This document shows, piece by piece, positions 1-4,735 of a stretch of DNA of 20,146 bases; position 1 is the stretch's first letter; each line of letters begins with the position of its first letter. The translations under genes were made by a program, and so were the position numbers. The notes beneath the pieces are model-generated. The model was not told where the DNA came from. It made no database searches and saw only the letters and a list, made by a program, of their open reading frames with translations. The stretch is from positions 1 to 20,146 of IMG/VR virus record IMGVR_UViG_3300030430_000052; one strand, 5' to 3'. The stretch is from a virus.

Positions 1-35
1 ATCAAGCAAACTAATTTCAGCAATAGGAGAATAAA

Positions 36-218
36 ATGAAAATTGTAGATCGATCGCAAATATCTGAAGCAACACAAGTAGCTATAGATAGACAAATTAT
101 TTTGCAAAAGATGAAAGGTAACGACACTTTCAAAGATATATGGATTGGAAATGGTTGGCTAACTAAAGATAAAGATGGCAAGATTATTTTTACACCAACA
201 AAACAATTACCTTATTAG
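36..218 (+). CDS. Hypothetical protein, 60 aa
   Basis: I do not recognise this small soluble protein. It is 60 residues, lysine- and isoleucine-rich, with no membrane segment, cysteine or catalytic motif. The middle part (about residues 33-45) has an aromatic and glycine pattern around DIWIGNGWL. The start is supported by a strong Shine-Dalgarno site, AGGAG, six bases before the ATG. The same 15 bases, TAGGAGAATAAAATG, recur exactly at the next gene (216-230), where the TAG is the stop codon of this gene. The pair therefore looks like one translationally linked unit of early phage genes on the plus strand, ending at the hairpins near 549-652. Function cannot be inferred beyond small accessory phage gene. 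Confidence 0.7.
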   Translation: MKIVDRSQISEATQVAIDRQIILQKMKGNDTFKDIWIGNGWLTKDKDGKIIFTPTKQLPY

Positions 219-227
219 GAGAATAAA

Positions 228-392
228 ATGGAAAGAGATGAAGAATGGAGATTGCAAACTGCATTAGGCATAGTATCAAGAATGACTGTAGATGAATTTC
301 AAACTGAATTAGAAAAACATAAAATAGATTGTAACACTATAGATAATTATGTTTTTGATTTAGCTAAAGCAATAAAGGAGAGTAGCAAATGA
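228..392 (+). CDS. Hypothetical protein, 54 aa
   Basis: This is a short reading frame of 54 codons starting MERDEEWRLQ and ending KAIKESSK. It is charged, predicted to be mostly helical, and has one cysteine and no membrane segment. The start is supported by AGGAG placed seven bases upstream within the repeated leader TAGGAGAATAAAATG, identical to that of the preceding gene. Its stop codon (TGA, 390-392) overlaps the ATG of the next gene in an ATGA junction, which is typical of coupled phage genes and argues that it is real despite its size. I do not recognise a family. Residues 20-50 (VDEFQTELEK onward) could form two amphipathic helices, as in small phage inhibitors or adaptors, but that is only a guess. 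Confidence 0.65.
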   Translation: MERDEEWRLQTALGIVSRMTVDEFQTELEKHKIDCNTIDNYVFDLAKAIKESSK

Positions 393-565
393 GTGAAGAA
401 AGATTTGAAGATGCACCTGAAGCATTAAAAGAAAAAGATTATCAAAGGTACATACCTAAACCTTATATGAATTATTTCAAATCAGTTCAGTTTTATTCTG
501 ATCGAGATGAAAAAATTCAACCTAAAGGTATGACCGCTGATTACAGAGGTTATGCGAAAGCTTAG
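389..565 (+). CDS. Hypothetical protein, 58 aa
   Basis: This 58-codon frame begins MSEERFEDAP at the ATG of an ATGA overlap with the preceding stop, with GGAG (377-380) eight bases upstream. The protein is rich in tyrosine, lysine and acidic residues, with clusters DYQRYIPKPYMNYFK and MTADYRGYAKA. It has no membrane segment and no cysteine. I do not recognise it. Its last codons and stop lie within the first of two stem-loops (549-576): the stop TAG at 563-565 falls in the hairpin loop, so ribosomes finishing this gene would disrupt that structure. It is the last gene of the leftmost small-gene cluster before the promoter of the recombination operon. Confidence 0.65.
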   Translation: MSEERFEDAPEALKEKDYQRYIPKPYMNYFKSVQFYSDRDEKIQPKGMTADYRGYAKA

Positions 566-576
566 GTTCGCATAGC
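549..576 (+). other. Stem-loop over a stop codon
   Basis: Positions 549-558 pair with 567-576 over ten pairs (core TATGCGAA / TTCGCATA, nine Watson-Crick plus one G-T wobble), leaving an eight-base loop that contains the TAG stop codon of the 58-aa gene. No T-run follows, so it is not a classical intrinsic terminator. It may be an RNA processing site, a transcript-end stabiliser or part of a larger structure with the hairpin directly downstream. Confidence 0.6.
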
Positions 577-578
577 AA

Positions 579-652
579 GTAGAGATTAGTTCCATGGCTA
601 AGTTTTGTTATTGAGAATGGTGAACTTAGTTATCCTTTCTACTAATCTCTAC
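579..652 (+). other. Long bipartite stem-loop upstream of the recombination operon
   Basis: A perfect 12-base inverted repeat, GTAGAGATTAGT (579-590) and ACTAATCTCTAC (641-652), encloses a second stem, 594-604 with 623-633 (eleven pairs including two G-T wobbles, core CTAAGTT / AACTTAG). The internal loop is three bases on the left and seven on the right, and the apical loop is 18 bases. About 23 pairs in 74 bases is far more than neighbouring sequence shows. It starts two bases after the 549-576 hairpin and ends 11 bases before the -35-like hexamer at 664. Plausible roles are transcription boundary, RNase III site, small structured RNA, or a DNA cruciform for replication or protein binding. 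The sequence alone does not choose between them. Confidence 0.6.
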
Positions 653-663
653 ACATTAAGTGC

Positions 664-692
664 TTGATTTATAACAATAAATGTAGTATGCT
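664..692 (+). promoter_or_regulatory. Sigma70-type promoter for the exo operon
   Basis: TTGATT (664-669) and TATGCT (687-692) are separated by 17 bases, close to the TTGACA-17-TATAAT consensus. The flanks are AT-rich and the element sits 22 bases before the exonuclease ATG, after the paired hairpins that would end the previous unit. This is a consensus match by eye in an AT-rich genome, so chance similarity is possible. Confidence 0.5.
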
Positions 693-703
693 GATAGCAA
701 GAT

Positions 704-713
704 TGGAGGTCTT
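704..713 (+). promoter_or_regulatory. Shared RBS leader, copy 1 (before exonuclease)
   Basis: TGGAGGTCTT immediately precedes the exonuclease ATG (714), whose A completes the shared motif TGGAGGTCTTA. The same 11-mer precedes the Erf gene (1565-1575) and the ParB-like gene (2798-2808). GGAGG is a strong Shine-Dalgarno site; the conserved TCTTA beyond it is not explained by ribosome binding alone. Confidence 0.7.
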
Positions 714-1529
714 ATGACAACAGAACTACGTCACGCACCTATGCGTGAAGACTTTATCAGAGGTAGCGATATGGTATCTTTGATGCAAGGCAAGTGGGAA
801 GAACTATGGAAAATTAAAATGGGATTGCTTGGTCGTAAAGATTTGCGACATGAGTTCAATGTTAGATTAGGTTCTTTCACAGAAACTTTTAACTTAATAT
901 GGTTACAAGAATACTATGAGTATGACTTTGTGCCACAGCAAGAATACACAAAAATGTATGGCAGTATAAAACTACAAGGTACATTAGATGGTGTAGAAAT
1001 ATCACCTGATAGAAAGATTGGTGTAGAATGTAAACATACACATAGTCGTAATGATATGGACTATATGTTGGATTACTATATGCCACAAATGCAGTTCTAT
1101 ATGTATATATCAGGTCTGCCTAAAATGGTGTTCTCTGTTATCTTTGGTAACAAACATGAATGTGTGATTGTGAGTGAGAACAAGGACTATCAAAATGATA
1201 TGCTCGATAAGATCAAGGCATTTTGGGAGTATGTTACACACAATGAAAGACCAGAGGATATGCTAATAAAAACTAAACAAAGCATTAAAGATAACGTGGC
1301 AATCAATGGCAAAGTCAAACGTGACGCTTCATCTAGTAATAGCTTTACTGTAGCAGTTAATCAATATCTACATAATGAAGACGCTGCTAAACTATTTGAA
1401 CAAGCTAAAAAAGATATTAAAGCAGAGATGAAAGATAATGAGTCAGAGGTCTATACAACAAATGGACCAATAACTATAAGTGCAAAAAGAGATAAGCGTG
1501 GGTCTATACGCATAACAAAAAAGGGATAA
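714..1529 (+). CDS. YqaJ/lambda-type exonuclease
   Basis: This 271-aa protein matches the YqaJ-like viral recombinase nucleases (PD-(D/E)XK fold), which resect double-stranded DNA ends 5' to 3' to expose single strands for an annealing partner. Visible motifs in order: IRGSD at 15-19 (the family's G-[IGS]-SD block), GSFTE with E57, GTLDG with D92, ECK with E105 and K107, and PQMQFYMY with Q127. Together these make the metal-binding and catalytic set. The C-terminal part (about 185-271) is lysine-rich and probably binds DNA. The ATG at 714 follows GGAGG with good spacing. It is the first gene after a promoter-like element and lies directly upstream of an Erf-type annealing protein, the usual exo/annealase partnership. 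A stem-loop overlaps its stop codon. Identification is confident; exact substrate polarity is inferred from the family. Confidence 0.92.
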   Translation: MTTELRHAPMREDFIRGSDMVSLMQGKWEELWKIKMGLLGRKDLRHEFNVRLGSFTETFNLIWLQEYYEYDFVPQQEYTKMYGSIKLQGTLDGVEISPDRKIGVECKHTHSRNDMDYMLDYYMPQMQFYMYISGLPKMVFSVIFGNKHECVIVSENKDYQNDMLDKIKAFWEYVTHNERPEDMLIKTKQSIKDNVAINGKVKRDASSSNSFTVAVNQYLHNEDAAKLFEQAKKDIKAEMKDNESEVYTTNGPITISAKRDKRGSIRITKKG

Positions 1530-1548
1530 GCGACCCACTTACCCCTTT
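1520..1548 (+). other. Stem-loop overlapping the exonuclease stop codon
   Basis: Positions 1520-1530 pair with 1538-1548 (AAAGGGATAAG with CTTACCCCTTT) over eleven positions with one A/C mismatch, leaving a seven-base loop. The TAA stop (1527-1529) is inside the left arm. Only TTTAT follows, so termination would be weak; it may act as an attenuator or RNA end-protecting or processing hairpin between exo and erf. Confidence 0.5.
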
Positions 1549-1564
1549 ATAACTATCTGTAAAA

Positions 1565-1575
1565 TGGAGGTCTTA
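1565..1575 (+). promoter_or_regulatory. Shared RBS leader, copy 2 (before Erf)
   Basis: TGGAGGTCTTA, identical to the sequence before the exonuclease and the ParB-like gene, lies one base before the ATG at 1577. It contains the Shine-Dalgarno GGAGG (1566-1570) at six-base spacing and fixes this start. Confidence 0.7.
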
Positions 1576-1576
1576 C

Positions 1577-2074
1577 ATGACAGATACTAAAACTAATACC
1601 AAGAATGGTACTAAAAGTAAAGTTTACAACTTACGAAGTGCTATGCTTGAGTTCCAAAAACTTGCTGTTACTGCAAAAAAAGATGGCAAGAATCCTCACT
1701 TCAGAAGTAACTACTCTACATTGGAGTCTGTTATTACTGCTGTGAATCAAGGTAATCAGTTTGGTTTATTCTTTACCCAAGAGATTGACTACGTTTATGT
1801 CAGTCACATGGAAACCAAATCAGAGGTAGTTGTTGTTACTACAGTTCGTCACGTTGATGATGAATCTACTTATGTGTCAAAGCTACCAATAATATTATCT
1901 AGTGCAAACTATGAGAACCCTCAAAAGATTGGCTCTGCTATCACATATGCAAAGCGATATACATTGCAATCAGTATATGGTCTGCCATCAGAAGATGATG
2001 ATGGTAATGAAGCAAGTAAGCCTACAATCCAAGTCAGCAAACCAAAGATGAAAGGAGAAGATGATGGATTATGA
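1577..2074 (+). CDS. Erf-family single-strand annealing protein
   Basis: This 165-aa protein belongs to the Erf-type annealases (P22 Erf superfamily), which bind single-stranded DNA made by the exonuclease and pair complementary strands. Two family hallmarks are visible: NPHFRSNYSTLESV at residues 39-52 and GSAITYAKRYTLQSVYGL running into the acidic stretch SEDDDGNEA at 119-146. The C-terminal 20 residues are a short lysine- and acid-rich tail, so the protein is close to the minimal Erf core and lacks the long C-terminal domain of P22 Erf. The start is set by the shared leader TGGAGGTCTTA. Its stop overlaps the start of the next gene by about 14 bases, tying annealase and the SSB-like protein into one translation unit. 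Family assignment is strong; the role in phage replication or genome concatemer processing is inferred. Confidence 0.9.
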   Translation: MTDTKTNTKNGTKSKVYNLRSAMLEFQKLAVTAKKDGKNPHFRSNYSTLESVITAVNQGNQFGLFFTQEIDYVYVSHMETKSEVVVVTTVRHVDDESTYVSKLPIILSSANYENPQKIGSAITYAKRYTLQSVYGLPSEDDDGNEASKPTIQVSKPKMKGEDDGL

Positions 2075-2483
2075 TAATACAGATAGAGGTAGTTTCTTCA
2101 AACCACGAGCAGATGAAAGTCTGCTTGTGCAAGGGAAACTAGACAGTCAAGGTACAGAATATCGTATTGCAGTTGTCAAAGCCTCACTACCTGATGGTGG
2201 TACAGCACGAGATGTCTATGTCAAAGTCGGTACTATGTATGAGAATGACAAGTCATTGAATGAAAAAGCACCTGACTTTAGTGGACCAGTCACTATGCCA
2301 AGCCAAGAAAAGCGTAGGATTGCTTGTTGGAAAACTATATCCAAAGATGGTAATACTAAGTTTCTATCTGCACGGATAGGTGACAGTACACCAAGAGTAG
2401 AAGAACCTGCAAAAGATCAAACTATAATAGAAAATGAATCAGTATTAGGAGATATAAATGACCCAGACGAAATACCCTTCTAG
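2061..2483 (+). CDS. Putative single-stranded DNA-binding protein with acidic tip
   Basis: This 140-aa protein ends in DPDEIPF, almost the signature of the bacterial SSB C-terminal tip (DDDIPF), which docks replication and repair proteins. Residues 10-108 form a beta-rich core with GSFFKP, an APDF motif (70-73), RRIACWKTISKDG (85-97) and FLSARIGD (101-108). That pattern recalls DUF736-type phage and plasmid proteins more than a standard SSB OB fold. Residues 111-133 look like a flexible linker. The position directly after exo and erf supports a recombination or replication SSB role. The start may be the ATG at 2061 or the one at 2064, which has better spacing from AAAGGAGA (2051-2058). What is seen is the tip and the context; the ssDNA-binding activity is inference. 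Confidence 0.65.
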   Translation: MMDYDNTDRGSFFKPRADESLLVQGKLDSQGTEYRIAVVKASLPDGGTARDVYVKVGTMYENDKSLNEKAPDFSGPVTMPSQEKRRIACWKTISKDGNTKFLSARIGDSTPRVEEPAKDQTIIENESVLGDINDPDEIPF

Positions 2484-2793
2484 TGGATTAGCAAGAACCC
2501 ATGACCCTAAAACGTCATGGGAAGCTGCTGAAAAAGTTGACACTAATAGACTAGAGTCATTAGTTTTAACTGTAGTAAAAGAGCATGGTGCTAATGGTGC
2601 GACACACGATCAAGTATTTAATTACTTAGAAGACACACAACTGTGGAAGAAGTACACAGCTATGATGCCAAGAGAAAGTAGTATCACACCAAGATATAAG
2701 CAACTTGAAAATAAAGGCTTGATCTATCGTGATGGCACTACAAGAAAAGGTAGCATGGGTAGAAGCCAACTAGTAATGTACTATAAAAATTAA
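2458..2793 (+). CDS. Small winged-helix-like phage protein
   Basis: This 111-aa protein begins with a phage-type N-terminus, SSGLARTHDPKTSWEAAEKV (residues 8-27), the D-P-x-T-S-x-x-A-A pattern common in small phage proteins of unknown role. It continues with a segment that looks like a winged helix: helix LESLVLTVVKEHG (32-44), helix-turn-helix-like ATHDQVFNYLED (48-59), recognition-like ITPRYKQLENKGLIYRDG (76-93) and a basic wing TRKGSMGRSQ (95-104). It therefore probably binds DNA, as a repressor, activator or replication accessory factor. AGGAG (2447-2451) precedes the ATG, and the gene overlaps the SSB-like gene by 26 bases, so it is co-expressed with the recombination genes. The family is recognised only by pattern and its target is unknown. 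Confidence 0.65.
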   Translation: MTQTKYPSSGLARTHDPKTSWEAAEKVDTNRLESLVLTVVKEHGANGATHDQVFNYLEDTQLWKKYTAMMPRESSITPRYKQLENKGLIYRDGTTRKGSMGRSQLVMYYKN

Positions 2794-2797
2794 TGAA

Positions 2798-2808
2798 TGG
2801 AGGTCTTA
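2798..2808 (+). promoter_or_regulatory. Shared RBS leader, copy 3 (decides ParB-like start)
   Basis: TGGAGGTCTTA here matches the leaders of the exonuclease and Erf genes exactly and abuts the ATG at 2809. An in-frame ATG at 2797 overlaps this motif and has no Shine-Dalgarno site of its own, so 2809 is the better start. Confidence 0.7.
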
Positions 2809-3549
2809 ATGAATAGTATTAATAAAAATAAAATACATGTAACTAGTGACTATGATCAATTTACTTATCTTGTAGGTAATCGAGATATAGTTAATAAGCA
2901 CGTCAAAGATTTATCTAATGAAATGGATAATCGTGACTTAGAAATTCCTATCATTGTAAATGAAAAGATGGAAGTATGTGACGGACAGCATAGACTTGAA
3001 GCATATAAAGTATTAGGTAAGCCAGTACATTATATAATTAAAGAAGGTCTTGAGTTGCAAGACATTCGTAAATTAAATTCAGTCTCTAGAAAATGGACTA
3101 TGCAAGAATATCTTATGAGTCATTGTAAGCTACAGAATAAAGAATACTTAAGTCTTGAATGGTTTGTTCGAACCTATGGTTTTAGTGTAACAGATTCTAT
3201 AGCTATGTTAAATGGTAAAGGATATGTAAATACTCATGATACTCAATGTTTTAAAGAAGGCACTTTTGTTATTCACGATTTAGAAAAAGGCAAAAGAATG
3301 GCTACTTGTATTTTACGTTGTGGAGAATACTTTGAGCATTTTAGAAAGAAATCTTTTATTCATGCAATGATATCTGCATTAAGTGATCCTTCTTTTGTAT
3401 GGAGTATGTTTGATAATAAATTAAAAAACTTTTCTAGTTTATTACGCAATCAAGGTAGTCGTAATGATTTTATTATTAATATTGAAAAGTTATATAATTA
3501 TAAAACTAGTCCTGATAGAAGAATAAGACTAAAAGTTTATGGGCAATAG
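2809..3549 (+). CDS. ParB-like N-terminal domain protein
   Basis: This 246-aa protein carries a ParB/sulfiredoxin-type N-terminal domain. The key motif is IIVNEKMEVCDGQHRLEAY (about 48-66), where DGQHR is the family's G-x-H/R-R nucleotide-binding box, followed by VLGKPVHYII (68-77). The next region, IRKLNSVSRKWTMQEYL (86-102) and then WFVRTYGFSVTDSIAML, resembles the helical DNA-binding part that follows ParB boxes. The C-terminal 100 residues are aromatic- and lysine-rich and unassigned. Phage members of this group occur beside replication and recombination genes and may act as DNA-binding regulators, nucleases or CTP-dependent switches; the sequence does not decide. I chose ATG 2809 because the shared leader TGGAGGTCTTA ends there. 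It is the last plus-strand gene before convergence with the late operon. Confidence 0.75.
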   Translation: MNSINKNKIHVTSDYDQFTYLVGNRDIVNKHVKDLSNEMDNRDLEIPIIVNEKMEVCDGQHRLEAYKVLGKPVHYIIKEGLELQDIRKLNSVSRKWTMQEYLMSHCKLQNKEYLSLEWFVRTYGFSVTDSIAMLNGKGYVNTHDTQCFKEGTFVIHDLEKGKRMATCILRCGEYFEHFRKKSFIHAMISALSDPSFVWSMFDNKLKNFSSLLRNQGSRNDFIINIEKLYNYKTSPDRRIRLKVYGQ

Positions 3550-3557
3550 TCGTAATT

Positions 3558-3586
3558 GGTATAGTAATTGCAAATATTACTGTATC
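3558..3586 (+). other. Stem-loop downstream of the ParB-like gene
   Basis: Positions 3558-3568 pair with 3576-3586 over eleven pairs, two of them G-T wobbles, with a seven-base loop. It starts nine bases after the ParB-like stop codon. No clear T-run follows, so it could protect or process the 3' end rather than terminate alone. Confidence 0.45.
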
Positions 3587-3640
3587 TTGATGATTTGCCA
3601 CTACCATAGAGAAGATGAGTAAAAAAAGTCTTGATATAAG

Positions 3641-3679
3641 AGTCATACAGAGGGGGTAAATACCTCCTCTAGTATGATT
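3641..3679. terminator. Hairpin between convergent operons, possible bidirectional terminator
   Basis: A long hairpin pairs AGAGGGGGT (3649-3657) with ACCTCCTCT (3662-3670) around a four-base loop. It continues below a single bulged A (3671) with eight more pairs, 3641-3648 with 3672-3679. It lies between the stops of the plus-strand ParB-like gene (3549) and the minus-strand endolysin (3697), where a bidirectional terminator is expected. T-runs are weak: ATTATA on the plus side, and on the minus side seven Ts only about a dozen bases further on. Confidence 0.6.
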
Positions 3680-3696
3680 ATACCCTAGAATATCTA

Positions 3697-4152
3697 CTAA
3701 GTCTGTATGTTTCTCATACGTTCAATAAGACGATTTGCTCTATTTGGCACTTGTTTTGCCCATCTAGAGTCTAACATTTGGTTAGCAGCCTCTGTCCAAT
3801 CACTAGAATCTATAGCTCTTTTCATCTTGTGAAAGCGAGATAGTCGAGGTCTGCCCATATTAAACATCATATTGCATAGAATTTTTTGTGCTTCAGCAGG
3901 TAACTCTTCGAACTGTGGATAAAGTAGTTTTGTTTCTGCTACACAAGTATATAAATCTGATTCAAATAATTCAGTTACCCTTTCATCATCTACTTTTGTG
4001 CCAACATCTAGTCCATGTTCAGGATCATGCTCACGGATAAGATGACCAACACCTACAGTTGGTAAGCCAAGATGATCGAGGTAGACTTCATGTACCACTC
4101 CTTCATCAGCTTTTATTTCTTCTGTCATTTCATTAAAAGTATCTGTATTCAT
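3697..4152 (-). CDS. Endolysin, T4-type lysozyme (GH24)
   Basis: This 151-aa protein is a glycoside hydrolase family 24 muramidase that cleaves the glycan strands of peptidoglycan at the end of infection. The catalytic triad has exact T4 lysozyme spacing: E17, then eight residues, D26, then five residues, T32, in the context ADEGVVHEVYLDHLGLPTVG followed by VGHL. The block LPAEAQKILCNMMFNMG (83-99) matches the conserved second half, and LDSRWAKQVPNRANRLIERM (127-146) the typical C-terminal end. There is no signal peptide or transmembrane anchor, so release should depend on the holin. The ATG follows AAAAGG and forms an ATGA overlap with the holin stop. It is the last gene of the late transcript. 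Confidence 0.93.
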   Translation of the reverse strand: MNTDTFNEMTEEIKADEGVVHEVYLDHLGLPTVGVGHLIREHDPEHGLDVGTKVDDERVTELFESDLYTCVAETKLLYPQFEELPAEAQKILCNMMFNMGRPRLSRFHKMKRAIDSSDWTEAANQMLDSRWAKQVPNRANRLIERMRNIQT

Positions 4153-4547
4153 TTTGTAACCTTTTTATATTTTTCAAATGTACGGAGTCCACCCAATCCG
4201 AGCATGCCCATCAGCACAGTCATCAATGATCCCATGTCAAACTCAGGCAATGGTGGCATAGTGACACCAAACATAGCAGTAAAAAATATAACAAAAGGTG
4301 CTAAAACAAAGTGCCATGCCAAAGCGATACCACACACCCAACCAATAAAAGGACGCCAACTTGCAACAAACCAATGTCTTGATTGTGCTTCCATCTTGTT
4401 AACTTCTATCTGAGATTTAGCAAGTTCTTGTGCGTGTTTCTCAGCCATAGTAGCAATGTCATGTGCCAGTTTATTCTTAGTATCTTTATCTTCAATGAAT
4501 TTGCCTAATAACTTGGTGGCAGGACCAATCAATGCTTGTATCACCAT
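4149..4547 (-). CDS. Holin, three-transmembrane gene-transfer-agent type
   Basis: This 132-aa protein looks like the 3TM holin family also found in gene transfer agents. Such holins form inner-membrane lesions that let the endolysin reach the wall. An amphipathic N-terminal region (1-55, rich in K, E, Q) precedes the conserved SWRPFIGWVCGIALAW (63-78). Hydrophobic stretches cover about 66-94, probably two segments, and 105-122, followed by a basic tail. It directly precedes the endolysin with a 4-base ATGA overlap. The start could be ATG 4547 or the next codon GTG 4544; GAGG lies two bases from the former and five from the latter, and GTG would make a tidy GTGA overlap with the upstream stop. 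Lysis timing and triggering cannot be read from sequence. Confidence 0.82.
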   Translation of the reverse strand: MVIQALIGPATKLLGKFIEDKDTKNKLAHDIATMAEKHAQELAKSQIEVNKMEAQSRHWFVASWRPFIGWVCGIALAWHFVLAPFVIFFTAMFGVTMPPLPEFDMGSLMTVLMGMLGLGGLRTFEKYKKVTK

Positions 4548-4735
4548 AACCTCATTTGTTCATTTACTTTAACTAATTTTACAAAACAATCATACTGTTT
4601 TTGCTCTTGTCCGATCTTAACTGTCTGCCCATCTAGGTATGACTTAAAATAGTCAGCAGTCTTAACTGATTGAAAATGTAATGTGCCTGCAGGATTTCCT
4701 GCAAGATAACACATAAGTAAGAAAGCAGGCTTCAC
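4541..4735 (-). CDS. Small lysis-cassette protein, 64 aa, GTG start
   Basis: I do not recognise this small protein with certainty. From the GTG at 4735 it has 64 residues: an N-terminal hydrophobic stretch KPAFLLMCYLAGNPAG (2-17) and a polar remainder with YFKSYLDGQTVKIG and a second cysteine. The GTG start forms a GTGA overlap with the stop of the upstream 160-aa gene and has GGAG upstream; the longer frame starting at 4816 would run 85 bases into that gene and has a poor N-terminus. The hydrophobic start could be an export signal. LLMC is not a good lipobox, because the residue before the cysteine is bulky. Lying between a membrane protein and the holin, it may be a lysis accessory or periplasmic factor, but no function is shown. 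Confidence 0.6.
   Translation of the reverse strand: MKPAFLLMCYLAGNPAGTLHFQSVKTADYFKSYLDGQTVKIGQEQKQYDCFVKLVKVNEQMRLW

Noticed and set aside
594-614. Six-codon leader peptide (MAKFCY) in the long stem-loop
   Set aside because: There is no Shine-Dalgarno site before the ATG and no run of regulatory codons; the ATG is simply part of the inner stem.
551-713. tRNA or tRNA-like gene, prompted by a GGTTCG sequence near 566
   Set aside because: No acceptor stem, anticodon arm or CCA-type geometry can be drawn; pairing there forms a simple hairpin.
2797-3549. ATG at 2797 as start of the ParB-like gene
   Set aside because: That ATG overlaps the conserved TGGAGGTCTTA leader and has no Shine-Dalgarno site; ATG 2809 has exactly the same context as two sister genes.
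3615-3659. 14-codon frame between the convergent operons
   Set aside because: Too short, poor ribosome site, and its 3' end is the left arm of the terminator-like hairpin.
4072-4413. Plus-strand frame opposite holin and endolysin genes
   Set aside because: Shadow of the well-supported minus-strand genes, without a ribosome site or recognisable product.
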